Positions 1 through 10,558 of a DNA stretch of 64,000 nt are shown here, piece after piece. The notes beneath the pieces were generated by a model. The model did not search any database. It saw nothing but the letters and a program-made list of their open reading frames with translations, and had not been told where the DNA came from. The stretch is from contig NZ_SDHZ01000004.1 of NCBI RefSeq assembly GCF_004118675.1, positions 350,062 to 414,061 on the forward strand, given 5' to 3'. Position numbers and translations under genes: made by a program. The stretch comes from Filimonas effusa (GTDB taxonomy: Bacteria; Bacteroidota; Bacteroidia; Chitinophagales; Chitinophagaceae). Positions within the stretch are counted from its first letter, which is position 1. Each line of letters starts with the position of its first letter.

Positions 1-1601
1 CGCCGGGACGCATTACTTCCGTCATGGCATTGAACATATGCCATAACGCAGGATAATCAAACAGGCTGCCTTCGTTTGCCCGCTCCTCATTCGTTTTTTC
101 CTTCTCCGGTTCTGCCGCCTGGTCGCCTGTCGTTCTGCCGTCTATCTTCGGCATAAACCAATCGGCGCTGTTCCATTTACCCTTGTTTTTGGCGGCGTGT
201 TTGTACATGCGGGCCATGCTGCTGTATACGCCGGCCAGCTCAAAGGGCGTTACTTCACAGCCGCCGAGGATGAGGCTCATGCCGTAGAAGTCGGCAGGAT
301 GCGAGAGGGTGGTAATGCCGCATTGTTTAAGCACATTGTAGAAGCGGGGATACTTATACTGCTGCAGCATTTTAACGGCAGGGATATTGAGGCTTCGTGC
401 CAGCGCCCTGTTGGCGGGAACGGCGCCATCGTAACCCAGGTCGAAGTTCTGAGGAGTGTAGCCGTTGAAGCGGGTGGGTATATCAGGAACCAGCTGCCGG
501 GGCAGGAAACGGCCCTCTGTTAACAGCGATGCGTACAGGATGGGCTTTAATGTACTGCCGGGACTGCGTGGCGCGGCCAATACATCTACATGACTTTCCA
601 GGGAGGAGTCTGATGGCTGGTAAATGTTGCCGGTGTAGGTAAGCACGTTGCCCGTTTCCACTTCTACCACCATGGCGGCGATATTGTTGATCTGGCTGCC
701 TCTTAACGCGGCGTGGTGTTGCTGTAACAGCATGTTCACCCGTTCCTGCAGTTGTATGTCTATCGTTGTTTGTAAGCCGGTGCTGTTATAGGCATCAGTA
801 TGACTGTAATAAATTTTTTTAAAACGTTCGAGCAGGTGTGGCGTGATCTGCGGTAATGCCTGCGGTGCGCCGGGTAAAGGCTCCTGCATGGCCAGCATGC
901 AGGTGGTGCTGTCGATGGTTTTATTGGCCAGCAGCTTTTCCAGCAGGGCATTTCTTTTATTCAGCAACAGGGTCCTGTTCTTGCCGGGGTGTATCACCGA
1001 AGGGGCATTGGGTAATACAGCCAGGGCTGCCATTTCGCCCCAGCTGAGCTGTGCGGCGTTGCGGCCATAGTAACGCCAGGCGGCTGCATCCAGTCCTACT
1101 ACGTTGCTTCCGAAAGGGGCATTGCTGGCGTATAGTGCGAGGATCGTCTTTTTGCGATGGGTGCATTCTAATCGCACCGCCTGAATGGCTTCCACCATTT
1201 TGTTCCAGATGTTGCGGCTGTGAGGGCCGCGGCTGAGGCGCATGACCTGCATGGTGAGGGTGCTGCCGCCACTAACGGTTCTGCTGCCTTTCAGGTTCTG
1301 TACAACAGCTCTGCCAATGGCAAGCGCATCTACGCCGGGATGATAAAAGAATCGTTTGTCTTCAAAAGCAACGATGCATTTCTCGAATTTCTCCGGTACC
1401 TCTTTGTTATAAGGAAAACGCCATTGCCCATCGGATGCGATAGCCGCATTAAGAAGGTTGCCCTCCTTATCGGTTAATACAAAACTGGTGGGTTTTGTAA
1501 AAAGCCGCGAAGGAAGGCAAAACCAAAAGCAGATCAACAATACTGCTGCTATCGCTATTATTATTTTCTTCTTCTTAGTGATAAAATGTTTGTTTATACA
1601 T
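1..1601 (-). CDS. pbpC: Penicillin-binding protein 1C (3' end outside window; 5' end out of frame)
   Basis: Bifunctional peptidoglycan glycosyltransferase/transpeptidase. The open frame runs unbroken from about 1600 to the window edge. Visible in order: a short basic stretch and one membrane helix (KKKKIIIAIAAVLLICFWF), the GT51 domain with EDKRFFYHPGVD and SGGSTLTMQ, then the transpeptidase SxxK box in RSPGSTLKP, a wording typical of PBP1C. The C-terminal part is cut off. The expected start is the ATG at 1601-1599, which overlaps the stop of the macroglobulin gene (TAATG), but that ATG is one base out of frame and stops after eight codons. Removing one base from the A run at 1583-1586 would join it to the PBP1C frame. 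The first usable in-frame codon otherwise is a TTG at 1540 inside the membrane helix. Pairing with an alpha-2-macroglobulin gene is the well-known yfhM-pbpC arrangement. The family call is secure; the start is not. Confidence 0.9.
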
Positions 1602-4600
1602 TATTCAGTTACCGTTACCCACTTGCCTTCTACGCCGCCACTTAACGTGTAGTCGTACATAGCTTCGCAATATACGCCAGGCCAGTAGTATTTACCGGGA
1701 TAAGCCGCGTTCAGCTGTACATAATAAGTCACCGATTCGCCCTGGCGAAGATCGAAATAATGATATACCCTGTCATCACGGATATCCATATAAGACGAAG
1801 GGGACGATTTATAACTGCCTTCGCTGTTATAGAGGCGGGTATTCAATATTTCCCATCCACTGGGGAAGATCTGTGCTAACGCCATGTTGCTGTACATGCC
1901 ACGCTGGCCAGGGTTCGTAACAGTTACTTTGGCAACAAAGTCTGTTCCCTGTTTGATGGCTGTTGGATCAATGGACTGGCCGCTGCTGGTGAGGTAGCTT
2001 ACATTCACCTGTAATACGGCGGGGTTATTATTTACAGGTACCGGAGTGGTTGCCAGCGGTTGTCCCTGGTTAATCACACGCACGTATAATACATTATTCC
2101 CCTTGTTGCTTAACTGCACTTGTCCTTTCCCGTTTTGCCAGTTGACAGCAGTTTGCGTTACCGGGCTGTTGCTGTTGATAGTGGTGGACTTGCCGTTGAT
2201 GCTGATGGTTGCTTTTATTTTTTGTCCATTGGAATTGGCGCCGCTGTACTTCGCGATGGCGATAAGGGAGTAAGCAGTTGTTTGCGTGCTGTACCAGGTT
2301 TCCTGTGATAGCTGTGAAGCTATCTGGCGAACAAGCTGGTCGGCTTCTCCCTTACGTCCCATTTGCGTTAAGGTTTCCAGTACCATCGCCTGGTCGCGCA
2401 GGCTGCTGCCGAAAGTAGCGCCTGGTGTTGTTCTTGCCGGGAAACTCACCGGTAAACCGGAGATGAGTTGTAACGCCACCTTTGTTTGTCCTGCAAGGTG
2501 ATAAGCTGCTGCGAGCCGCCATTTGGCTTCCGGCGTCAGGAACTTGAATTCTTTTAAGCGGTTCATGGCCCCTGTTTCCGGTGCTTTGGCCAATGCCAGC
2601 AGGTACAGGCGGTAAGCCTGTGTAAGATCGGTGCCATACCAGGCGGCAGAAGTAACATTCCACCCGGCTGCTTTGCTGCGCTCATAACTTCTCCATTGCT
2701 GCAGGAGCTGGCTGGGTACATTATATCCCCTGGCCTGCGCTTCGAGCAGGAAATGACCTGCATAGTTGGTACCCCATTCATCGCTGTTGCCATAACCCGG
2801 CCAGTAGCTGAAGCCGCCATCAGGCGCCTGGAAATTCTGCAGCTTCTGGATGGCAACTTTTACATGCCTGTCTATATCGCGTTTTTGCGTTTCATTCAAT
2901 TCCAGTAATTGTCCCAACACCAGTTGCGGGAATGCCGATGAGGTCGTTTGTTCCACACAACCGTGCGGATAGTTTACCAGGTAACTTAACCGCTTTTGCA
3001 GGTTCATGGCAGGAAGGCTCGATACTTCAACAACGGCTTTGGAAGTATTGCCGGCGCCGATAATAGCGACGGTGTTGTTCCAGTTCTGACCAGACTGTAC
3101 CGTACCTTCAGTTACCTGTGTGGTATAGGGGTTGGCATTGCGGATATCGATCTCTGTTTCATAAACGGTTTGCTCGTTACCACTCGACGCGGTAATGGTG
3201 AAATTGCCGATACCTGTATTTGCTTTTACCCTTGCATTGAAGTACACCTGGCGTTCTCCTGTTCCTGCGAAGCTTACCGTTTGTGTGCCGCTGGCTTCAA
3301 TGAACGGATTGCTCTTAATGCTTAAGTTAACATTCCTGATATGGTTTTCTGTTGCGAAAACAGTAACGGGTATTTTAACCTCTTCAAGCGGGCCAAGCAC
3401 CCGTGGCAGGGTTGCCAATAACATCAGCGGCTTTTTCACCGTAACGCTTTTCTCGGCCATGCCATAGGCAAGGCCTTTGCCCGGGTCGCCCGCAGCAATG
3501 ACCATAGCTCTTACGCTACCCATATACGATGGCAGTTTAAACTGGTGTGTTTTGCCGCTGCCGGAGAAGGGGCCGAGGAATTGCACTACCGGCTTGAAGC
3601 GGTTGGCTCTTCTTGTTTTGGAAGCCAGCTCCCCTTCGCCGTCGCCACCTATGGTCAAGATCCTTTCCAGCTGTCCGCCCCATGCGCCTATCACTTCATC
3701 ATACAAATCCCAGCTTTTCACACCCAGCGCTTCTTTGGCGAAGAAGGCACTATGCGGATCAGGCGTTTTAAAACGGGTAAGATCGAGCAGCCCTTCGTCG
3801 ACGATGGCGATAACATAACTCATCTTTTTGCCGTTTGCTTCCGATACGGTGATATTCACCGGCTGCTCCGGCCTGATAACATCAGCCATCTTTATAACCG
3901 GTTTCAGGTAGGTGTTCTTATCTTCTATGGTAATGGGTAATACGCCATACATACGGATAGGGCGGTCGTTGACGGTTTGAGCATGTGGTTGCAACAGGCT
4001 CACGTTGGCGTAAATATTAGGCGCCATTTCCTTCTCCGCGGTGAAGGAGAAATGGGTTTGTCCCTTTTCCGTTTTTACCCAATGCGTCTTTAATACTTTG
4101 CTGCCGTTTTCAATGCTGATGAGCGCACGTCCGCCGGCACTGCTTGGAATGGTGAGCGTAATTTTATCGCCCGCCTGGTATTTTTCTTTGTCTGCCGTAA
4201 ACGATAACATTGCTGCTGCCGAGGCATTGGAATTATCGCCCCTGCTTTGCCAGCCATAGTCATCGGCATAGAAGGTTTTACCCGTCGTATGCCCGCTGCG
4301 TAAATCACGAACCAGTACCAGGTAACGGCCCCAGTTCTCAGCGCCGATCTTGATGTCGTAACCGCCTTTACCATTGGTAATGGCAATGGTTTCTTCTTTT
4401 ACCAGCTTGTTATAACTGTCTTGTGTAAAGTTGGTAAGGTCGCCGCCGGAATGATCCCACCACCAGCGCCATTGAATTTTATACAATTCTATTTTAAGCG
4501 TGCTGGTGCCTGGCATGGCATTACCCCTGGTATCAACATCGGCGATATCGAGCCGGTGTGTTTTGCCTGTTTGCAGGTAACCCCAGGTTTTATCGCCTTC

Positions 4601-7153
4601 AGGAATGCGTATGCCTGCATAAGAAGCATAAGGGTTAAAAGGCATGGCAACATTATCGATACTGAAGTTACCGCCTGGCTCAAATACTTTCACCACCAGG
4701 TTGGCCAGCAACTGGCCGGGCGCCTGCTCGCCGCTTTCAAAGGCGGGGTTGATGGCGGCCTTTCCTTCTGCACTTAAAGCACCATCGAAAATGGTTTTGC
4801 TTTGCGTGGTAAAAGAGCTGGTAGGGTTATCGAATACATAGTCTTTGAACTTGGGAAAACTGGTGGGTTTCTTATACAGCTGTGCGTCTACGCGTGCTTT
4901 CAGGTTTTCGGCAGTGGCGCCAAATAACCAGCGGGCGCTGAGTGTGGCGTTTACATTTGCATTTTTACCCAACGCCTCGATGCCGCCGAAGTCGAGGTCT
5001 ATTTTCAGGCGGTTGGGCATCACCGTTTCAATCTTCAGTCTTTTCTCGAAAGTAGCGCCGCCAAGTTTTACCTTACAAAGCCAGTTGCCGGTAGGGGCGT
5101 CAACATCGGTTGCGGTTTTAAATACATTGAAACCATCGCCGGCATTGGGTTGTACCATCCGTTTGTAAAGTTGTCCGCGTGGCGATACCAGTTCCATTTC
5201 AACAGGATGTCCATCGGGTAACTGGTGGTCTTTGTCCTGTATAATGCAGCTCAGGAACAAGCTGTCGCCGGGGCGCCATACACCACGCTCTCCGAAGATG
5301 AATCCTTTGATGCCATTTTTTACTTCAGCACCGTCGACATCGAACCTGCTCAGCGGAAGTGTGTTGCCTTCGTCTAATTTGAGATAGCTTTTTTCTTCTC
5401 CTTTTTTAGCTATGAGCAGGAAAGGCCTGCGTGTAATGGGCAGCAGCGCCAACCCGTCTTTGTCGGTAGTGCCGGAGCCTATCACCTGTTGCTGGAAATC
5501 GAGCACCTTCAGTTCTACCTCGCCCATGGGATCGGTGCTGAGGATGTTGTTTACGGCAACAAACAGGCTGTTGTTATTGCGTTTGGCTGTTAAGCCAATA
5601 TTGGTGGCCAGGATATTGCGGCTGGCAAAACGTTCTTTGTTGAAGTAACTGCGGGAGCAGGGATTGTCGCGTTGTTCCCAGTTATAACCATAAGGATAAT
5701 AGGTATCGTAACGGCGCCAGAAGGCATCGTCTTCATCTACATTATTTTCATCGTCGCCATAGTAATAATCGTAGTCCTCTTCTTCATTGTTCTCTTTTTT
5801 GTCATCCGTAACCTGCTGGCAGGTATACAGCGAGTATTCGGGCTTAAAGCCTATGAACACGCGGTAGATAGCGCCGGGTTCGGTTTTTACATATTTATCT
5901 ATGTCGAGCGAGAAGCGGTTTTTACGATGCAGGTTCAATGACGGATCGTTGTCGAGTTTAATAGTAGCCTGTACCAGCGGTTTGGCTACACGGCGTAGTT
6001 CCTGCTCGCCATCGAGATTGTTGCGTTGCAGGAATTGAAGTATATTGTTCTCATAGATCTTTATAATGGAAACGTCTACTGCCTTCAGGTTAATGGCATC
6101 GAAAGGCAAAACCAGTTTGCCGGTGCTGTTGGGCAGGATCTCGCCGCGGCCATAAATTTTAACGGAGGGAAGCCTGTTTTCAAAGAAAACATTGGCGGAA
6201 AAAGCTGTCTCTAATTTTTCTTCCCACTGATTGCGTATGCCGGGGTGCACCGCTACGGTATAATCGCCGTCGAGTTTGCCGGAGGAATACACCTTCACTT
6301 CGCTGCCCAATATAGTATAACTCAATTCTTCCTGGTTGCTGATGTTGATGAGGCCATCGAGTGTTTGTCCTATGGCAAGCATATCGCTGAACTGTACCAG
6401 TGCATATTGCTCTTCGGCCTGCACCGCTTTAATGTCAAGCACCTTGAAATCGCCGATGGCAGGAATGGCGATATCCTTGCTGTCTTTTTGCCGGGCGTTG
6501 ATGGCGCTGCCGTCCCATTGCAGCGAAAGATTGCCGGCGTTGTTACTGCGGTTGATGGGGGTAATAACAAAGCCATGCGTTTTATTGGGATCGTTATGTT
6601 GCCAGGTGATCTTAGCGGCGCTGCCATTTACGGCAACCTGGAGCATCTTTTCCACTTTGGCGCCTTCTTCCACATCGGCGGTGATGATCTGCCCGCTGAA
6701 GCTCATCTCTGTTTTATTGAGGGCGCGCAAACCATTTTCCTGTACTTCAAATGCAGGTTTTATCGTCTGGATATTAAACTTAAACTCTTTGTAATCGCCG
6801 GGTACTTTCATGACCTTATCGAGCCTGAAATTCACTTCATACAATTCATCGGGTTTCAGTTCTTTTGCCGGTTTAAATTCAATGGTACGTGCATCGGTCC
6901 AGTAAGCATTGCCTTCTACTGCAGGGGAGAAGCTGAACAGCGCTTCCTTTATATTTTCGTTAAGCGTATGCGTAGTAGCGGCATCCGCGGCCAATTGAAT
7001 GCGGATGGTGCTCTTTTTCGAAACCACACCAGCGCTATACGCATTGATATACTGGCTGAAGGCAGGGTTTACTTTTACAAGTTGCTTCTTGTTTGTACAG
7101 GCGCAGAATATAAAACACACAAAGGTGAGCGCAAAGAGGAAGGTAGCTTTCAT
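1601..7153 (-). CDS. Alpha-2-macroglobulin family lipoprotein with thioester
   Basis: A protein of 1850 residues, the usual size for bacterial alpha-2-macroglobulins, which trap invading proteases in the periplasm. The signal peptide ends in a lipobox (FCAC, Cys19), so it should be lipid-anchored. The thioester motif CVEQ is intact (Cys1399 to Gln1402, in HGCVEQ). MG-type beta-sandwich text (for example the bait-flanking GVWRPGDSLFLS region) precedes it, and the C-terminal half has the alpha-helical thioester domain. An acidic and tyrosine-rich insertion (many D, E, Y) lies near residues 450-490. The downstream pbpC overlaps its stop by one base, which fits a role in guarding the envelope while PBP1C repairs peptidoglycan. 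Role is from family knowledge; motifs are seen directly. Confidence 0.93.
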   Translation of the reverse strand: MKATFLFALTFVCFIFCACTNKKQLVKVNPAFSQYINAYSAGVVSKKSTIRIQLAADAATTHTLNENIKEALFSFSPAVEGNAYWTDARTIEFKPAKELKPDELYEVNFRLDKVMKVPGDYKEFKFNIQTIKPAFEVQENGLRALNKTEMSFSGQIITADVEEGAKVEKMLQVAVNGSAAKITWQHNDPNKTHGFVITPINRSNNAGNLSLQWDGSAINARQKDSKDIAIPAIGDFKVLDIKAVQAEEQYALVQFSDMLAIGQTLDGLINISNQEELSYTILGSEVKVYSSGKLDGDYTVAVHPGIRNQWEEKLETAFSANVFFENRLPSVKIYGRGEILPNSTGKLVLPFDAINLKAVDVSIIKIYENNILQFLQRNNLDGEQELRRVAKPLVQATIKLDNDPSLNLHRKNRFSLDIDKYVKTEPGAIYRVFIGFKPEYSLYTCQQVTDDKKENNEEEDYDYYYGDDENNVDEDDAFWRRYDTYYPYGYNWEQRDNPCSRSYFNKERFASRNILATNIGLTAKRNNNSLFVAVNNILSTDPMGEVELKVLDFQQQVIGSGTTDKDGLALLPITRRPFLLIAKKGEEKSYLKLDEGNTLPLSRFDVDGAEVKNGIKGFIFGERGVWRPGDSLFLSCIIQDKDHQLPDGHPVEMELVSPRGQLYKRMVQPNAGDGFNVFKTATDVDAPTGNWLCKVKLGGATFEKRLKIETVMPNRLKIDLDFGGIEALGKNANVNATLSARWLFGATAENLKARVDAQLYKKPTSFPKFKDYVFDNPTSSFTTQSKTIFDGALSAEGKAAINPAFESGEQAPGQLLANLVVKVFEPGGNFSIDNVAMPFNPYASYAGIRIPEGDKTWGYLQTGKTHRLDIADVDTRGNAMPGTSTLKIELYKIQWRWWWDHSGGDLTNFTQDSYNKLVKEETIAITNGKGGYDIKIGAENWGRYLVLVRDLRSGHTTGKTFYADDYGWQSRGDNSNASAAAMLSFTADKEKYQAGDKITLTIPSSAGGRALISIENGSKVLKTHWVKTEKGQTHFSFTAEKEMAPNIYANVSLLQPHAQTVNDRPIRMYGVLPITIEDKNTYLKPVIKMADVIRPEQPVNITVSEANGKKMSYVIAIVDEGLLDLTRFKTPDPHSAFFAKEALGVKSWDLYDEVIGAWGGQLERILTIGGDGEGELASKTRRANRFKPVVQFLGPFSGSGKTHQFKLPSYMGSVRAMVIAAGDPGKGLAYGMAEKSVTVKKPLMLLATLPRVLGPLEEVKIPVTVFATENHIRNVNLSIKSNPFIEASGTQTVSFAGTGERQVYFNARVKANTGIGNFTITASSGNEQTVYETEIDIRNANPYTTQVTEGTVQSGQNWNNTVAIIGAGNTSKAVVEVSSLPAMNLQKRLSYLVNYPHGCVEQTTSSAFPQLVLGQLLELNETQKRDIDRHVKVAIQKLQNFQAPDGGFSYWPGYGNSDEWGTNYAGHFLLEAQARGYNVPSQLLQQWRSYERSKAAGWNVTSAAWYGTDLTQAYRLYLLALAKAPETGAMNRLKEFKFLTPEAKWRLAAAYHLAGQTKVALQLISGLPVSFPARTTPGATFGSSLRDQAMVLETLTQMGRKGEADQLVRQIASQLSQETWYSTQTTAYSLIAIAKYSGANSNGQKIKATISINGKSTTINSNSPVTQTAVNWQNGKGQVQLSNKGNNVLYVRVINQGQPLATTPVPVNNNPAVLQVNVSYLTSSGQSIDPTAIKQGTDFVAKVTVTNPGQRGMYSNMALAQIFPSGWEILNTRLYNSEGSYKSSPSSYMDIRDDRVYHYFDLRQGESVTYYVQLNAAYPGKYYWPGVYCEAMYDYTLSGGVEGKWVTVTE

Positions 7154-7363
7154 ACGTGTCCTAATATATTATAGACTGAAAATAAGGAAATTAAACCAGA
7201 TGTTTTTATTTGTTCCGCCTACCTTTTCCCATTTGTCCGTTGTTTATATTTCTCTTATGAATAATGCCTTTTATAGTTGGCGAAAGCTGTCATGGAATTT
7301 TTCGTTCCTTGTTTGGGTGAGCGTTGCGAACGGAAAATTTCATGTACGTTTGAAAGAAAAAGT

Positions 7364-8953
7364 ATGCCCATTCGAATGGTGGATGATCCGGACGATCAGT
7401 CGGATAATTCCAATGACGACAGGGGAGGAGGTTCCCGGTTTCCCGGTGGCGGTGGAGGCGGTGGTTTGTTTCAGTTGCTGCCGTTGCTGCTGGGGCTGGT
7501 AATACGTCGTCCTGCATTGCTGCTGGTGCTGCTTGCCGCCGGTGGTTTCTTTATGCTGCGCAATGGTTGTAACTATAGCCAAAGCCCTTCTACCCAGGAG
7601 CAGCTGGCGCAGTTTGGTACGGGTGGCGTGTTCGATCCCAAACAGTTTGATAAAGCCCAGATCTATGAAGGCCTGGATGCTTCGAAGAGCGACCTGCCTG
7701 AAATGATCTCCCTGCTGAAGTTTGCCCCCGAGCGCAAAGACCAGGGGCAGCAGGGCAGTTGTGTGGCCTGGAGCAGTGCCTATGCAGCCCGTTCCATCCT
7801 GGAAGCTGCAAGTACAGGTACCGATCCCAACAGGGTGGCTTTCAGCCCTTCTTTCATGTATAACCAGATAGGCCTTGGCGGCTGCCAGGGCAGTTATATT
7901 ATCCGGGCCATGGAAAACATGACCCAGGTGGGCGCTGTACCCTATAACGAGTTTCCCTATGATGAAAATGACTGTTCGCGCCAGCCTTCCGAACAGTTGA
8001 AGCAGGAAGCCCACAACTACCGTATGCTGGGCTTTACACGCCTCACCGAAGGCGACAGGCTGAATGTACTTGACCTGCATGCCATCAAGGAACATCTCTC
8101 TAAAGATGTACCCGTAGTAATTGGCATGATGGTAGGCGGCAGCTTTATGCAGCAGATGAAAGGCAAAGAGATCTGGCATCCCAATGACGACGACTATATG
8201 CAGATGGGATTTGGTGGTCACGCCATGTGTGTAATTGGCTATGACGACAGAAAAGAAGGCGGCGCTTTCCAGATCATGAACAGCTGGGGGCCTGAGTGGG
8301 GACAAAATGGTATTGCCTGGATCAAGTATAACGACTTCAAACGTTTTGTAAGAGAGGCCTATGGTTTAAACCGGATGCCCAAAAGAGGGGCAGCTGCCGA
8401 AGAAAAGCCGCTGGAATGTTTTATAGGTCTTGTAGAAGCGAAGACAAAACAATATATCCCGCTGCGTGTTGGCGCCGGTAACAATTTCAATACGGTATCG
8501 CCGCTTGCCAGGGGTACTACCTTTAAAATGGAAGTAAAGAACAATACCGAGTGTTATATCTATGTGTTGGGTAAGGAAACCGATGGCAGCAGTTATGTGT
8601 TGTTCCCCTATCCTTCGCCGCAGGACAAAGGCAAAACAAAGTTCTCACCTTATTGCGGCATCACCGGCTATCGTTTGTTTCCAAGGGGCATGAGCATGAT
8701 GGCCGATGAAGTGGGCAACCGCGATGAAATAGCTGTTGTCGTTAGCAAAGAGCCGCTGAATGTTTTCCAGCTGAACGACCAGGTGAATAACAGGCGCAGC
8801 CTTGGTTTTGGAAAAGCAGTGGAGCAGGCAGCAGGTGATGAAGTCATTGAGAATACCAGGTTTGCCAATACACCTGAAGGAACGATTCAATTGACGGCAG
8901 CGGCGGGTAAGAAGAATGCGGTAGTTTGTATCGTTGCCATAGATAAGCAGTAG
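7364..8953 (+). CDS. Membrane-anchored papain-like (C1) cysteine protease with DUF4384-like tail
   Basis: A protein of 529 residues. The start at 7364 (MPIRMVDD) is preferred over the in-frame ATG at 7277, because the extra 29 residues look untranslated. A glycine-rich stretch is followed by one or two membrane segments (LLPLLLGLVIRRPALLLVLLAAGGFF), so the catalytic part is probably exported and tethered. The C1A triad is complete: Cys133 in QGSCVAW, His286 in GGHAMCVIGYD, Asn306 in NSWGPEWG. From about residue 360 the text (FKMEVKNNTECYIYVLG, LFPYPSP) resembles DUF4384, a domain often attached to bacterial C1 peptidases and caspase-like proteins. It is divergent from the macroglobulin gene. 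Substrate unknown. Confidence 0.85.
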   Translation: MPIRMVDDPDDQSDNSNDDRGGGSRFPGGGGGGGLFQLLPLLLGLVIRRPALLLVLLAAGGFFMLRNGCNYSQSPSTQEQLAQFGTGGVFDPKQFDKAQIYEGLDASKSDLPEMISLLKFAPERKDQGQQGSCVAWSSAYAARSILEAASTGTDPNRVAFSPSFMYNQIGLGGCQGSYIIRAMENMTQVGAVPYNEFPYDENDCSRQPSEQLKQEAHNYRMLGFTRLTEGDRLNVLDLHAIKEHLSKDVPVVIGMMVGGSFMQQMKGKEIWHPNDDDYMQMGFGGHAMCVIGYDDRKEGGAFQIMNSWGPEWGQNGIAWIKYNDFKRFVREAYGLNRMPKRGAAAEEKPLECFIGLVEAKTKQYIPLRVGAGNNFNTVSPLARGTTFKMEVKNNTECYIYVLGKETDGSSYVLFPYPSPQDKGKTKFSPYCGITGYRLFPRGMSMMADEVGNRDEIAVVVSKEPLNVFQLNDQVNNRRSLGFGKAVEQAAGDEVIENTRFANTPEGTIQLTAAAGKKNAVVCIVAIDKQ

Positions 8954-9134
8954 GGTGCCAGGTGTGCGAATAGCGCCAGCATCGCCGGCAGCTACTGCCA
9001 TGGTGGTGGTAACGGTAGCCTGGATAAACTGAAGATGTGTGGCATATTTGCGGCGAAACAGGAGTCGTAAACAAGTAACAGTTGATCCGGCAGAACGGAC
9101 ATTTTAATATTGTAAACAGTAAAGTATCAGTCGT

Positions 9135-10538
9135 ATGAAAATTGCTTTTCACGGAGCGGCAAGAACTGTAACCGGTTCAAAGCACCTGCTCACGCTTGAT
9201 AACGGAACCAGGGTATTGTTGGATTGTGGCATGTTCCAGGGGATGGGAAAAGAAACAGAGTCATTGAATTCCGATTTTGGTTTCGATCCCCATGAGATCG
9301 ATTACCTGCTTTTATCGCATGCGCATATCGATCATTGCGGGCTTATTCCAAAACTGGTAAAGGAGGGCTTCAGGGGAAAGATCTATTGTACCCCGCCTAC
9401 CAAAGACCTCGCTGCTATTCTGCTGGAAGACTCCGCAGATATCCAGCGCGACGATACCAAGTTCATCAATAAAAGAAGGGCTAAGCAACATCTGCCGCCA
9501 ATAGAACCTTTATACACAGAAGCCGATGTGGCTATGGCGTTGCCCTTGTTCAACATGGTGCGTTATGGCGAATGGAAAACGATAGCGCCCGGTCTTGAAG
9601 TATGTTATACCGATGCTGGTCATATCATAGGCAGCGCTGCCGTTCATGTGCGTGTTACCGAAAACGGGAAGCTCACACAACTTAGCTTCAGCGGCGACGT
9701 AGGCCGTTACCGTGATGTTATTCTCCGCTCTCCCGAGGTATTTCCCCAGGCCGATTATATTATTCTTGAAAGTACCTACGGCAGCAGTTTGCATGAAGAC
9801 GTATTCAATACACCCGACCAGCTGCTGGGCTGGATAGAGAAAACATGCGTGGAGAAAAAGGGAAAACTTATCATACCTGCCTTCAGTGTAGGACGCACGC
9901 AGGAGTTACTTTATTTCCTGAACCAGCTAAGTCTCGAAAGAAGACTTCCGCATGTGCCTGTTTATGTTGACAGTCCACTGAGCCGCGAAGCAACCGAAGT
10001 GGTGAAAAGCCACCCGGAAACCTTCAACAGCCGTATTCAGAAGGTGCTGAAGATAGATGAAGATCCGTTTGATTTCGAGGGTATGCAGTTCATTAAAACA
10101 GTTGATGAAAGTAAACAGCTGAATGAACGTCCGCAGCCCTGTATCATTATTTCGGCCAGCGGCATGGCCGATGCAGGAAGGGTGAAACATCATATCCTGA
10201 ATAATATCGGCGATAAAAAGAATACTATTCTATTGGTGGGTTATTGTGAGCCCAATTCGCTGGGTGGTCATCTTATGGCAGGACGTAAATCGGTACGCAT
10301 TTTTGGCGACTTCTATGATGTAAAGGCCGAGGTAGGCACCATGCACAGTATGAGTGCACATGGCGACTACGACGATCTTTGCCAGTTCCTGGCCTGCCAG
10401 CATCCGCGCGATGTAAAGCGGTTATTCCTGGTACATGGTGAATACGATGTGCAGCAGGAGTTTCAGCGCCGCCTTATAAAAAAGGGTTTCGCGGATGTAG
10501 TGATCCCTGAGCAGCACCAGGTGTTTGGATTAGAATAA
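9135..10538 (+). CDS. MBL-fold beta-CASP RNA metallo-hydrolase
   Basis: A protein of 467 residues of the CPSF/YSH1-like beta-CASP group, zinc-dependent nucleases that process RNA. Motif 2 HAHIDH is at residues 62-67; GDVGRYRD and the beta-CASP ESTYGS follow; SASGMADAGRVKHH, HSMSAHGDYDDL and LVHGE are the later metal and RNA-specificity motifs. All signature residues are present and the length is normal. It is a single-gene unit closed by a strong hairpin at 10559-10613. Cytosolic; no signal peptide. Confidence 0.9.
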   Translation: MKIAFHGAARTVTGSKHLLTLDNGTRVLLDCGMFQGMGKETESLNSDFGFDPHEIDYLLLSHAHIDHCGLIPKLVKEGFRGKIYCTPPTKDLAAILLEDSADIQRDDTKFINKRRAKQHLPPIEPLYTEADVAMALPLFNMVRYGEWKTIAPGLEVCYTDAGHIIGSAAVHVRVTENGKLTQLSFSGDVGRYRDVILRSPEVFPQADYIILESTYGSSLHEDVFNTPDQLLGWIEKTCVEKKGKLIIPAFSVGRTQELLYFLNQLSLERRLPHVPVYVDSPLSREATEVVKSHPETFNSRIQKVLKIDEDPFDFEGMQFIKTVDESKQLNERPQPCIIISASGMADAGRVKHHILNNIGDKKNTILLVGYCEPNSLGGHLMAGRKSVRIFGDFYDVKAEVGTMHSMSAHGDYDDLCQFLACQHPRDVKRLFLVHGEYDVQQEFQRRLIKKGFADVVIPEQHQVFGLE

Positions 10539-10558
10539 GTGATACACCGTTCATAGCA

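Noticed and set aside
6245..7174. 309-codon open frame on the plus strand opposite the macroglobulin gene
   Set aside because: It is antisense to a clear coding region, has no family features and arises from the codon pattern of the real gene.
7340..8305. 321-codon minus-strand frame opposite the cysteine protease
   Set aside because: The opposite strand carries an intact catalytic triad in the proper order; this frame shows no domain.
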